Shown here in pieces: positions 44,178-51,448 of a stretch of DNA of 64,000 nucleotides. The translations under genes and the position numbers were made by a program. The first letter of the stretch is position 1; every line of letters starts with the position of its first letter. The DNA comes from Streptomyces cacaoi (GTDB lineage Bacteria > Actinomycetota > Actinomycetes > Streptomycetales > Streptomycetaceae). Under the pieces are notes generated by a model. The model was not told the origin of the DNA. It ran no database searches and worked only from the letters and a program-made list of their open reading frames with translations. The DNA lies in NCBI RefSeq assembly GCF_006539165.1, contig NZ_BJMM01000020.1, forward strand, positions 62,001-126,000, written 5' to 3'.

Positions 44178-44375
44178 TCAGTCGGGGGTGGGGCGGTAGC
44201 CGGGGCGGCGGGTCACCCAGTCGCGGATGGTGTCCGCGTACCAGAAGGGTCTGCGTCCCTCGACGAGGTCGGGTGCGGGGAGCAGACCGTGCTTGCGGTA
44301 GGAGCGCACCGTGTCCGGCTGGACGCGGATGTGCGCGGCGATCTCCTTGTACGACCAGAGTTGCCGGTCGGCCAT
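44178..44375 (-). CDS. Small helix-turn-helix DNA-binding protein (65 aa)
   Basis: A 65-residue winged-helix/excisionase-like domain: LWSYKEIAAHIRVQPDTVRSYRKHGLLP is a MerR/AlpA-type HTH, and VEGRRPFWYADTIRDWVTRRPGY the wing and last helix. ATG 44375 follows CGGAGG at 8 bases, a good Shine-Dalgarno. Such tiny proteins are common beside actinomycete genes and are usually unstudied. It lies 185 bases downstream of iolE on the same strand, so it could be cotranscribed with it, though a phage/plasmid-derived excisionase origin is also possible. Confidence 0.8.
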   Translation of the reverse strand: MADRQLWSYKEIAAHIRVQPDTVRSYRKHGLLPAPDLVEGRRPFWYADTIRDWVTRRPGYRPTPD

Positions 44376-44560
44376 CTCTCGTACCTCCGAGGGTTCGGCT
44401 GGGGAACGGGTCAGCCTGTGGTGTGAACGGCACGGAGGGGGAAAGTGGGAGGGCCTGTCGGGCTGCTGTGACGACAGATCGGCACAACGGTGACAACTGT
44501 GACGTTTTGGCGAACTTTCCCGCCCCGGAGGGGAGTTCGCCGTCCGGGGCGGGCCGGGCG

Positions 44561-45484
44561 TCAGGCGCCGCAGGAGCGCAGGAAGCGGCGGGTGCGCTCG
44601 GCGATGGGGAACGGCTGGTCGGGCGGGCAGGGGTACATGTCCTGTTCGACGATGGCGAAGAGGTCGATGCCCAGGCCCTGCGCCGCGGTGAGCACCGGAC
44701 CCAACTCCGGTACGCCGTGCGGGGGTTCGCACATCACGCCCTGGCGTACGGCGGGCCCGAACGGTGTGCCGTCGCGGACGACGCCGTCGAGGATCTCCGG
44801 GTCGACCTGTTTGAGGTGCAGATAGCCGAGGCGTTCGCCGTAGGTCTCGATGAGCCGGACGCTGTCGCCCCCGCAGTAGGCGTAGTGGCCGGTGTCCAGG
44901 CACAGGTCGACGACGTCGGGGTCGGTCGCGTCCAGGAAGCGGGTGACGTGTTCCTCGGTGTCGATATGGGTGTCGGCGTGCGGGTGGACGGCGATGCGCA
45001 GCCCGTGGCGTTCGCGTACCTCGCGGCCCAGCCGTTCCGTCCCCGAGGCGAGATGGCGCCACTGCTCGGCGGTGAGTTCGGGCGGTTCGATGAGGGCGGC
45101 CGTCCGGTCGTCGCGCCAGAAGGAGGGGATGACCACCAGGTGCTCCCCGCCCACCGCGCGGGTCAGTTCGGCGACGCGGGAGACGTGTTCCCAGGTCTCG
45201 TCCCAGACGGCGGGGCCGCGGTGCAGCGAGGTGAAGACGGTGCCGGCCGAGACCCGCAGGCCGCGGGCCGTGACCTCGTCGGTGAGGCGGGCCGGGTCGG
45301 TCGGGAGGTAGCCGTAGGGGCCCAGCTCGATCCACGAGTAGCCGGCCCGGGACACCTCGTCGAGGAAGCGTTGCCAGGGCACCTGGGCCGGGTCGTCGGG
45401 GAACCAGACGCCCCAGGAGTCGGGCGCGGAGCCGACGCGGATGCGGTCGAGGGCGGGGGCGGATGAGGGGCTGCCGCGAGTCAT
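44561..45484 (-). CDS. iolE: Inosose dehydratase-like TIM-barrel protein
   Basis: A 307-residue xylose-isomerase-like barrel. RIRVGSAPDSWGVWFPDDP is the distinctive IolE N-terminus, and ELGPYGYLPTDPARL, VHPHADTHIDTEEHV, LCLDTGHYAYCGGDSV and LGYLHLKQVDPEIL carry the metal-binding and substrate residues of 2-keto-myo-inositol dehydratase. Step two of myo-inositol catabolism. ATG 45484 is fixed by the family start. Divergent from iolC across 335 bases with two TGTnAGGACAA sites. Confidence 0.9.
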   Translation of the reverse strand: MTRGSPSSAPALDRIRVGSAPDSWGVWFPDDPAQVPWQRFLDEVSRAGYSWIELGPYGYLPTDPARLTDEVTARGLRVSAGTVFTSLHRGPAVWDETWEHVSRVAELTRAVGGEHLVVIPSFWRDDRTAALIEPPELTAEQWRHLASGTERLGREVRERHGLRIAVHPHADTHIDTEEHVTRFLDATDPDVVDLCLDTGHYAYCGGDSVRLIETYGERLGYLHLKQVDPEILDGVVRDGTPFGPAVRQGVMCEPPHGVPELGPVLTAAQGLGIDLFAIVEQDMYPCPPDQPFPIAERTRRFLRSCGA

Positions 45485-45524
45485 GGGGTGAGCCAAACCC
45501 GTGGGCGGTACCGCGGTCAAGGGT

Positions 45525-45536
45525 TTGTCAGGACAA
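45525..45536. promoter_or_regulatory. Operator 1 of the iol divergent region
   Basis: TTGTC-AG-GACAA, a perfect inverted repeat 41 bases before the iolE start. Of the type used by GntR-family regulators; a third TTGTCC half-site follows at 45549. Confidence 0.6.
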
Positions 45537-45691
45537 CCTGTCGCCCTGTTGTCCGTTCCGGCGGCACCGAAGTCCGGTGCGGGGCACGGGTGTTGGCGGC
45601 ACCCCGGGTGTGCGCCCGTGCGCCGTCGGGGTCCGCTCCGCCGGTGTCGGGTCCGCTCCGCCGGTGCACCGCTCCCGCGTCGGAGGTCAAT

Positions 45692-45703
45692 ATGTAAGGA
45701 CAA
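45692..45703. promoter_or_regulatory. Operator 2 of the iol divergent region
   Basis: ATGTAAGGACAA agrees with operator 1 at 10 of 12 positions and lies 117 bases before the iolC start, so each divergent gene has one copy. The intervening sequence has no gene. Confidence 0.5.
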
Positions 45704-45819
45704 ATCATTGACAGGGGTGTGCGGCCGGTCCGACGATGAGGGCCGGCCGGGGCGGGCCGGTACGGACCGGGGTGGTGCGGGGGCCCGTCCGGTGTGGGAC
45801 GAGCCGGAAGGGGCGCGGC

Positions 45820-46998
45820 ATGACCGAGCAGCACCGGGAGGCGACACCCGGGCGCGCGGCACGGAACGGCGAACGGCCTGCCGGGGCGCGACGGACGTCC
45901 GGCGGCGCGGCCGTCGACGGCGGAGGAGGGCCGGGCGCCGGCCACGACGTGGTCACCATGGGCCGCATCGGCGTCGACATCTATCCGCTCCAGACCGGCG
46001 TTCCGCTCCAGCACGTGGAGAGCTTCGGGAAGTTCCTCGGCGGCTCCGCCACCAATGTGGCGGTCGCGGGTGCGCGGCTCGGCCGGTCGACGGCCGTCAT
46101 CAGCCGCACCGGTGACGACCCGTTCGGCATCTACTGCCACGAGGCGCTGCGCGGATTCGCGGTGGACGACCGCTGGGTGCGTCCCGTCGCGCGGTATCCG
46201 ACGCCCGTCACCTTCTGCGAGATCTTCCCGCCCGACGACTTCCCGCTGTACTTCTACCGGCAGCCCAAGGCGCCCGATCTGGAGATCCACCCCGGCGAGC
46301 TGGACACCGCGGGGATCGCCGCCGCGCGCATCTTCTGGGTGACCGGCACCGGGCTGTGCGCCGAGCCGAGCCGCGCCGCCACACTCGCGGCGCTCGCCCA
46401 CCGCGACGCGGCACACGGCGGTGACGGCGACGGCGGTCGGGACGACGGCGGTGACGGCGGTGACAGCGACGGCGATACGGGGGCGGCGGTCCCCGGCCGG
46501 GCGGTCGCCACCGTCTTCGATCTCGACTGGCGGCCCATGTTCTGGGGCGCCGACGCCGCCGGGGGCCGTACCGCGGCCGAGGCCATGGCCGCCGCCCGGC
46601 CCGTCTACCGCGAGGCGCTCGCCCACGCCACGGTCGCCGTCGGCAACCTCGCCGAGTGCGAGGTCGCCACCGGTGAGCGCGAACCCCGGGCGTGCGCCGA
46701 GGCGTTGCTCGCCGCCGGGCCCGAACTGGCCGTCGTCAAACAGGGGCCCGACGGAGTGCTCGCGGTGCGCCGGGACGGCACGGCCGCCGAGGTTCCACCG
46801 CACCCGGTGGAGGTCGTCAACGGGCTCGGGGCGGGCGACGCGTTCGGCGGGGCGCTCTGCCACGGGCTGCTGGCCGGCTGGGACCTGGAGTACCTGATGC
46901 GCTACGCCAACGCCGCCGGGGCACTGGTCGCCTCCCGGCTGGCCTGCTCGTCCGCCATGCCCCGGGCTCGGGAGGTCGAGGCCCTGCTGGCCGGCTGA
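45820..46998 (+). CDS. iolC: 5-dehydro-2-deoxygluconokinase (PfkB family)
   Basis: Phosphorylates 5-dehydro-2-deoxygluconate in inositol degradation. The 392-residue PfkB kinase has DVVTMGRIGVDIYPLQTG, GKFLGGSATNVAVAGARLG (first PfkB signature), and NGLGAGDAFGGALCHGL with the catalytic Asp and anion hole. The first about 35 residues and a Gly/Asp stretch near 200-220 (GGDGDGGRDDGGDGGDS) are low-complexity additions. ATG 45820 follows GGAAGGGG. First gene of the rightward iol operon. Confidence 0.92.
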   Translation: MTEQHREATPGRAARNGERPAGARRTSGGAAVDGGGGPGAGHDVVTMGRIGVDIYPLQTGVPLQHVESFGKFLGGSATNVAVAGARLGRSTAVISRTGDDPFGIYCHEALRGFAVDDRWVRPVARYPTPVTFCEIFPPDDFPLYFYRQPKAPDLEIHPGELDTAGIAAARIFWVTGTGLCAEPSRAATLAALAHRDAAHGGDGDGGRDDGGDGGDSDGDTGAAVPGRAVATVFDLDWRPMFWGADAAGGRTAAEAMAAARPVYREALAHATVAVGNLAECEVATGEREPRACAEALLAAGPELAVVKQGPDGVLAVRRDGTAAEVPPHPVEVVNGLGAGDAFGGALCHGLLAGWDLEYLMRYANAAGALVASRLACSSAMPRAREVEALLAG

Positions 46999-47040
46999 AC
47001 CCGCGCCCGACGGCGCGAACCCCCCGAAGGAGAGCCCCCG

Positions 47041-47940
47041 TTGAGCCACAGCACCGTCACCCGCATCTCCCAGCTCGCCCAGGTGCGGGCCCGGCACCCC
47101 GAGGCCGTCGCCGAGGCGGCGGCGCGGCGCACCCGGCGCCGGCTGCTGGACGACAGCGGCCGGCTGATGATCGTCGCGGCCGACCATCCGGCGCGCGGCG
47201 CGCTCTCCGCCGGCGGGGACGCGCTGGCCATGGCCCACCGGGCACGGCTCCTCGAACGCCTGCTGCTCGCCCTGTCCCGGCCCGGCGTCGACGGAGTGCT
47301 GGCCGGCGCCGATGTGCTGGAGGATCTGCTGCTGCTCGGCGCGCTGGAGGAGAAGATCGTGCTGGGCTCCATGAACCGGGGCGGGCTCGCCGGGGCCTGT
47401 TTCGAGCTGGACGACCGGTTCACCGGCCACCGCGCCGAGGACCTCGACCGGCTCCGCTTCGACGCCGGGAAGCTCCTGCTGCGCATCGACTACGACGACC
47501 CCGGCTCGGTCCGCACCCTGCACGCCGCGGCCCGCACGATCGACGACATGGCGGCGCGCCGGCTGCCGGTCTTCGTCGAGCCGTTCCTCGCCCGGCGGGC
47601 CGGCGGCACCGTACGCAACGATCTGAGCGGCCCGGCCGTCGCCCGCTCGGTGGCCATCGCCTCCGGCCTCGGCGGCACCTCGGCCTACACCTGGCTGAAG
47701 CTGCCGGTCACCGCCGACCCGGACGACACGGCCTGGGCGTACGAGACCTCCACGCTGCCGGTCGTCCTGCTGGGCGGAGACGTGGACGGCGATCAGGAGG
47801 GTACGTACGGGAGATGGCGTACGGCACTGCGGCTCCCCACCGTGCGGGGGCTCGTCGTCGGGCGGTCGCTGCTGTATCCGCCGGACGGGGACGTGGCGGC
47901 GGCGGTGGACACGGCCGTCACCCTGCTCAAGAACCCGTGA
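47041..47940 (+). CDS. Cgl0159-type (beta/alpha)8 aldolase-like protein of the iol operon
   Basis: A 299-residue protein of the Cgl0159/deoxyribose-phosphate-aldolase-like group found in actinomycete inositol clusters. LMIVAADHPARGALSAGGD, GVLAGADVLEDLL, PVFVEPFLARR, SGLGGTSAYTWLKLPVT and VVLLGGD mark successive barrel strands; Lys in YTWLKLP is the likely Schiff-base residue. It probably cleaves the IolC product to a triose or malonate-semialdehyde precursor, replacing IolJ; this is inferred from position. TTG 47041 has AAGGAG eight bases upstream. 42 bases after iolC. Confidence 0.82.
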   Translation: MSHSTVTRISQLAQVRARHPEAVAEAAARRTRRRLLDDSGRLMIVAADHPARGALSAGGDALAMAHRARLLERLLLALSRPGVDGVLAGADVLEDLLLLGALEEKIVLGSMNRGGLAGACFELDDRFTGHRAEDLDRLRFDAGKLLLRIDYDDPGSVRTLHAAARTIDDMAARRLPVFVEPFLARRAGGTVRNDLSGPAVARSVAIASGLGGTSAYTWLKLPVTADPDDTAWAYETSTLPVVLLGGDVDGDQEGTYGRWRTALRLPTVRGLVVGRSLLYPPDGDVAAAVDTAVTLLKNP

Positions 47941-48080
47941 CGCCGCCGTGCGGACGCGCGTTCCGCGTGCGCGGGCTCACGGGACGCAGCGCGGCGGCGG
48001 GACGCAGCACGGGCGGCACCGGGGCGGACGGCCGTGGTGCGGAGGACGCGAGAGGACTCGGGGCACGCGACGTGACACGA

Positions 48081-48200
48081 GGTGAACGAGGGCCGACGAG
48101 GAACAACGAGGGCCGACGAGGAACAACGAGGGCCGACGAGGAACAACGAGGGACAACGAGGAACAACGAGGGGCAACGAGGAAGAACAGGGAAAACGAGG
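48081..48200 (+). repeat. 10-bp-period purine-rich tandem repeat before iolB
   Basis: About twelve decamers of the form G(G/A)(A/C)C(A/G)ACGAG run from 48081 to 48200; five copies of GAACAACGAG alternate with GGCCGACGAG-like units. The plus strand is nearly all purine plus C, and each unit ends GAGG like a Shine-Dalgarno. The period equals one DNA turn. It lies in the 276-base gap between the aldolase-like gene and iolB, and its frame is open into iolB from a GTG at 48082. Confidence 0.9.
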
Positions 48201-48216
48201 AGAGGGGCCTGACGCC

Positions 48217-49209
48217 ATGACGACCGGCAGTGACCACCGCTTCCACCTTTCCGGCCGGAGCGCGGCACCACCCTCCGGCCCGTACACGCTCGACATCCGT
48301 CCCGAGTCGGCGGGCTGGGGCCACTCCTCGCTGCGGGTGCTGCCGCTGGAGCCGGGCGGCGCGCACCGGTTCGACGCGGGCGACAGCGAGTGGATCGTGC
48401 TGCCGCTCGCCGGGGCCTGCACGGTCACCGTGGACGGCACCCACTTCGCGTTGCACGGCAGGGAGAGCGTGTTCGCCTCGGTGAGCGACTTCGTGTACGC
48501 GCCGCGGGACGCCGCCGTCGAGGTGCGCAGCGCATCCGGCGGTCGGTTCGCGCTCGCCGGGGCGCGGTGCGCACGGCGGCTGCCCGCGCGGTACGGGCCC
48601 GCCGGGGACGTGCCCGTCGAACTGCGCGGGGCCGGGCAGTGCTCACGGCAGGTCAACAACTTCGCCGCCGCGCACGTCTTCGAGGCCGACCGGCTCATCG
48701 CCGTCGAGGTGCTCACCCCGGGCGGCAACTGGTCCTCGTACCCGCCGCACAAGCACGACGAGTCGAGGGAAGGGCAGGAGAGCGAGCTGGAGGAGATCTA
48801 CTACTACGAGATCGCCCCGCACCGCGGCCCCGACGGGGCCGAGACGCCGGGGCTCGGCTACCAGCGGGTGACGCCGAGCGGGAACGGCCGCGGCACCGAC
48901 GTGCTCGCCGAGGTGCGCGGCGGCGACGCCGTCCTCATCCCCGACGGCTGGCACGGGCCCTCGATGGCGGCGCCGGGGCACGACATGTACTACCTGAACG
49001 TGATGGCCGGCCCGGGCGCCGACCGGGCATGGCTCATCCGCGACCACCCGGACCACGCGTGGATCCGCGGCACCTGGGACGGCACGGCGGTCGACCCCCG
49101 GCTCCCGTTCTACGACGCCGGGGTGCCGCGGCGGACCGCTCCGGCCGGGGACGCCGGGACGGGCGGCCCGCGAGCGCACGCATCGGCAGCGGGGGAGGGC
49201 CGGCAGTGA
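48217..49209 (+). CDS. iolB: 5-deoxy-glucuronate isomerase
   Basis: Converts 5-deoxy-glucuronate to 5-dehydro-2-deoxygluconate. The 330-residue bicupin has SEWIVLPLAGACTVTVDG in the first cupin and GGNWSSYPPHKHDESREGQESELEEIYYYE in the second, which supplies the metal-binding His-His-Glu-like residues, followed by DAVLIPDGWHGPSMAAPGHDMYYLNVMAGP. ATG 48217 is chosen; a GTG at 48082 would add a repeat-encoded 45-residue hydrophilic extension and is less likely. Stop overlaps iolD as GTGA. Confidence 0.94.
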   Translation: MTTGSDHRFHLSGRSAAPPSGPYTLDIRPESAGWGHSSLRVLPLEPGGAHRFDAGDSEWIVLPLAGACTVTVDGTHFALHGRESVFASVSDFVYAPRDAAVEVRSASGGRFALAGARCARRLPARYGPAGDVPVELRGAGQCSRQVNNFAAAHVFEADRLIAVEVLTPGGNWSSYPPHKHDESREGQESELEEIYYYEIAPHRGPDGAETPGLGYQRVTPSGNGRGTDVLAEVRGGDAVLIPDGWHGPSMAAPGHDMYYLNVMAGPGADRAWLIRDHPDHAWIRGTWDGTAVDPRLPFYDAGVPRRTAPAGDAGTGGPRAHASAAGEGRQ

Positions 49210-51095
49210 GCACCGTCGAACTCACCACCGCGCAGGCGCTCGTGCGCTTCCTCGCCGCCCAGTACACCGAACGCGACGGCGTACGGCGCCGGTTGATCGC
49301 CTCCTGCTGGGGCATCTTCGGCCACGGCAACGTCGCCGGGGTCGGCCAGGCGCTGGTGGAGAGCGGGCAGGGCCCCGGCGCGCCGCTGCCGTTCCACCAG
49401 GGCCGCAACGAGCAGGCCATGGTGCACGCCGCCGTCGGCTTCGCCCGGCAGCACAACAGGCTGTCGGCGCAGGCCGTCACCACCTCCATCGGTCCCGGCG
49501 CCACCAACCTGGTCACCGGCGCCGCCCTCGCCACCGTCAACCGGCTGCCCGTGCTGCTGCTGCCCGGCGACACCTTCGCCTCCCGCATCCCCGACCCCGT
49601 CCTCCAGCAGCTGGAGGTCCCGTACGCCGGTGACCTGTCCGTCAACGACGCGCTGCGGCCCGTCTCCCGGTACTTCGACCGCGTCACCCGGCCCGAGGCG
49701 CTGATCCCCGCCGCGCTCCAGGCGATGCGGGTGCTCGCCGACCCCGCCGGCACCGGCGCCGTCACCCTCGCCCTCCCGCAGGACGTGCAGGCCGAGGCGT
49801 ACGCATGGCCGCGGGAGTTCTTCGCCGAGCGCGTCTGGCGCGTGCCCCGGCCCGCACCCGACCCGGACGTGCTCGACGAGGTCGCGGCGGCCGTCCGGGC
49901 CGCCCGGCGCCCCCTGCTGGTGGCCGGCGGCGGCGTCCACCACAGCGAGGCCGAGGACGCGCTGCGCACCCTCGCCGACGCCACCGGCATCCCCGTCGCC
50001 TCCACCCAGGCGGGCAAGGGCTCGCTGCGGCACGACCACCCCGCCGACGTCGGCGGGATCGGCCACACCGGTACCGCCGTCGCCGACGCGCTCGCCCGCG
50101 AGGCCGATCTCGTGCTGGGCGTCGGCACCCGCTGGACCGACTTCACCACCGCCTCCGGCACCCTCTTCGCCGCGGACGGCGTACGGTTCGCCAACCTCAA
50201 CATCGCGGCCTTCGACGGCCACAAGATGGGCGCCACCTGCCTCGTCGCCGACGCCCGCGCCGGCCTCGAAGCCCTCACCCGGGCACTGCGCGGGCACCGC
50301 GTCCCCGCCGGGCACGAGGCCGCGTACACCGAGGGCAAGAAGCGCTGGGAGCGCACTGTCGCCGAGGCGTTCGCGCCGGACCCGTTCGACGCCGGGGCCC
50401 GGCCCTCCCAGACGCAGGTGCTCGGCGCGCTCGACGCGGTCGTCGACGACGAGGACGTCGTCGTCAACGCCGCCGGCTCGCTCCCCGGCGATCTGCACAA
50501 GCTGTGGCGGGCCCGCAGCCCGCGCCAGTACCACCTGGAGTACGGCTACTCCTGCATGGGGTACGAGATCCCGGCCGCCATCGGCGTGGGGCTGGCGGAC
50601 CCGGACCGCCATGTGTGGGCGCTGGTCGGCGACGGGACGTACCTGATGATGCCCGGCGAGATCGTCACCGCCGTCCAGGAGGGCTCCCGGCTCACCGTCG
50701 TCCTCGTGCAGAACCACGGCTACGCCTCCATCGGCGCGCTCTCCGAACAGACCGGCGCCGAACGCTTCGGCACCGCCTACCGGTTCCGGGACGCCGACGG
50801 CGGCTACACCGGCGCCCCGCTGCCCGTCGACCTCGCCGCCAACGCCGCCTCACTCGGCCTGGAGGTGTGGCGCGCCGGCACCGTCGACGAACTCCGCGCC
50901 GCGTTCGCCGCCGCCCGCGCGAGCGGCCGGCCCGGCTGCGTGTACGTGGAGACCGACCCGGACCCCGCCGTGCCCGCGCCCGGCCCCGAAGCCTGGTGGG
51001 ACGTCGTCGTCGCCGAAACCGCCACCCGCCCCGCAGCCCGCGAGGCCCGCACCCACTACAACCACAACCGCTCCCACCAACGCCACCACCTGTAG
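49206..51095 (+). CDS. iolD: 3D-(3,5/4)-trihydroxycyclohexane-1,2-dione acylhydrolase
   Basis: Opens the inositol-derived ring using thiamine diphosphate. The 629-residue enzyme has the three ThDP domains: Pyr (catalytic Glu in GRNEQAMVHAAVG), central domain (RRPLLVAGGGVHHSEAEDALR), and PP domain with the GDGTYLMMPGEIVTA...VQNHG motif binding Mg2+ and diphosphate. GYSCMGYEIPAAIGVGLA is family-typical. The C-terminal Asn/His-rich NHNRSHQRHHL is unusual. GTG 49206 overlaps the iolB stop, so both are coupled. Confidence 0.94.
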   Translation: MSTVELTTAQALVRFLAAQYTERDGVRRRLIASCWGIFGHGNVAGVGQALVESGQGPGAPLPFHQGRNEQAMVHAAVGFARQHNRLSAQAVTTSIGPGATNLVTGAALATVNRLPVLLLPGDTFASRIPDPVLQQLEVPYAGDLSVNDALRPVSRYFDRVTRPEALIPAALQAMRVLADPAGTGAVTLALPQDVQAEAYAWPREFFAERVWRVPRPAPDPDVLDEVAAAVRAARRPLLVAGGGVHHSEAEDALRTLADATGIPVASTQAGKGSLRHDHPADVGGIGHTGTAVADALAREADLVLGVGTRWTDFTTASGTLFAADGVRFANLNIAAFDGHKMGATCLVADARAGLEALTRALRGHRVPAGHEAAYTEGKKRWERTVAEAFAPDPFDAGARPSQTQVLGALDAVVDDEDVVVNAAGSLPGDLHKLWRARSPRQYHLEYGYSCMGYEIPAAIGVGLADPDRHVWALVGDGTYLMMPGEIVTAVQEGSRLTVVLVQNHGYASIGALSEQTGAERFGTAYRFRDADGGYTGAPLPVDLAANAASLGLEVWRAGTVDELRAAFAAARASGRPGCVYVETDPDPAVPAPGPEAWWDVVVAETATRPAAREARTHYNHNRSHQRHHL

Positions 51096-51110
51096 CCCCC
51101 CAGCCCCGGT

Positions 51111-51243
51111 GAGGGGCGCGGGGAACTGCGCGAGCGACCACGATGGCGGGAGGGCCGGCTGACGGCGGGGAGGGGCGGCCCCGTCAGGGGGCGCGGGGAA
51201 CTGCGCGAGCAACCACGGCGGCGGGAGGGCCGGCTGACGGCGG
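51111..51243 (+). repeat. Two direct copies of a GC-rich intergenic repeat (left pair)
   Basis: Copies at 51111-51169 and 51188-51243 share GCGCGGGGAACTGCGCGAGC followed by ACCACG and then GGCGGGAGGGCCGGCTGACGG. The core reappears inverted at 54104-54218 on the far side of the FUSC gene. Such elements are scattered between genes in Streptomyces. The rest of the 353-base gap has no gene. Confidence 0.85.
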
Positions 51244-51448
51244 GTAACCACCTCGTACGGCCGGAACACCGCACGGCCGAACCGGGATGGCGAGACGTCA
51301 GCCCGAGGACACGACGGGGAAGCGCACCGGAAGCGGCCAGGGGCCGGGGGGGCTCGGCACAAGGCCCCGGGCAACCGCGACGGCGGCAGCCGTACGCCGC
51401 GAGAACGGGGCCCGGAACCCCACCCTCCGGGCCCCGTAAGCTCGAACC

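Noticed and set aside
48081..48200. CRISPR array
   Set aside because: The unit is 10 bp with no unique spacers and there are no cas genes.
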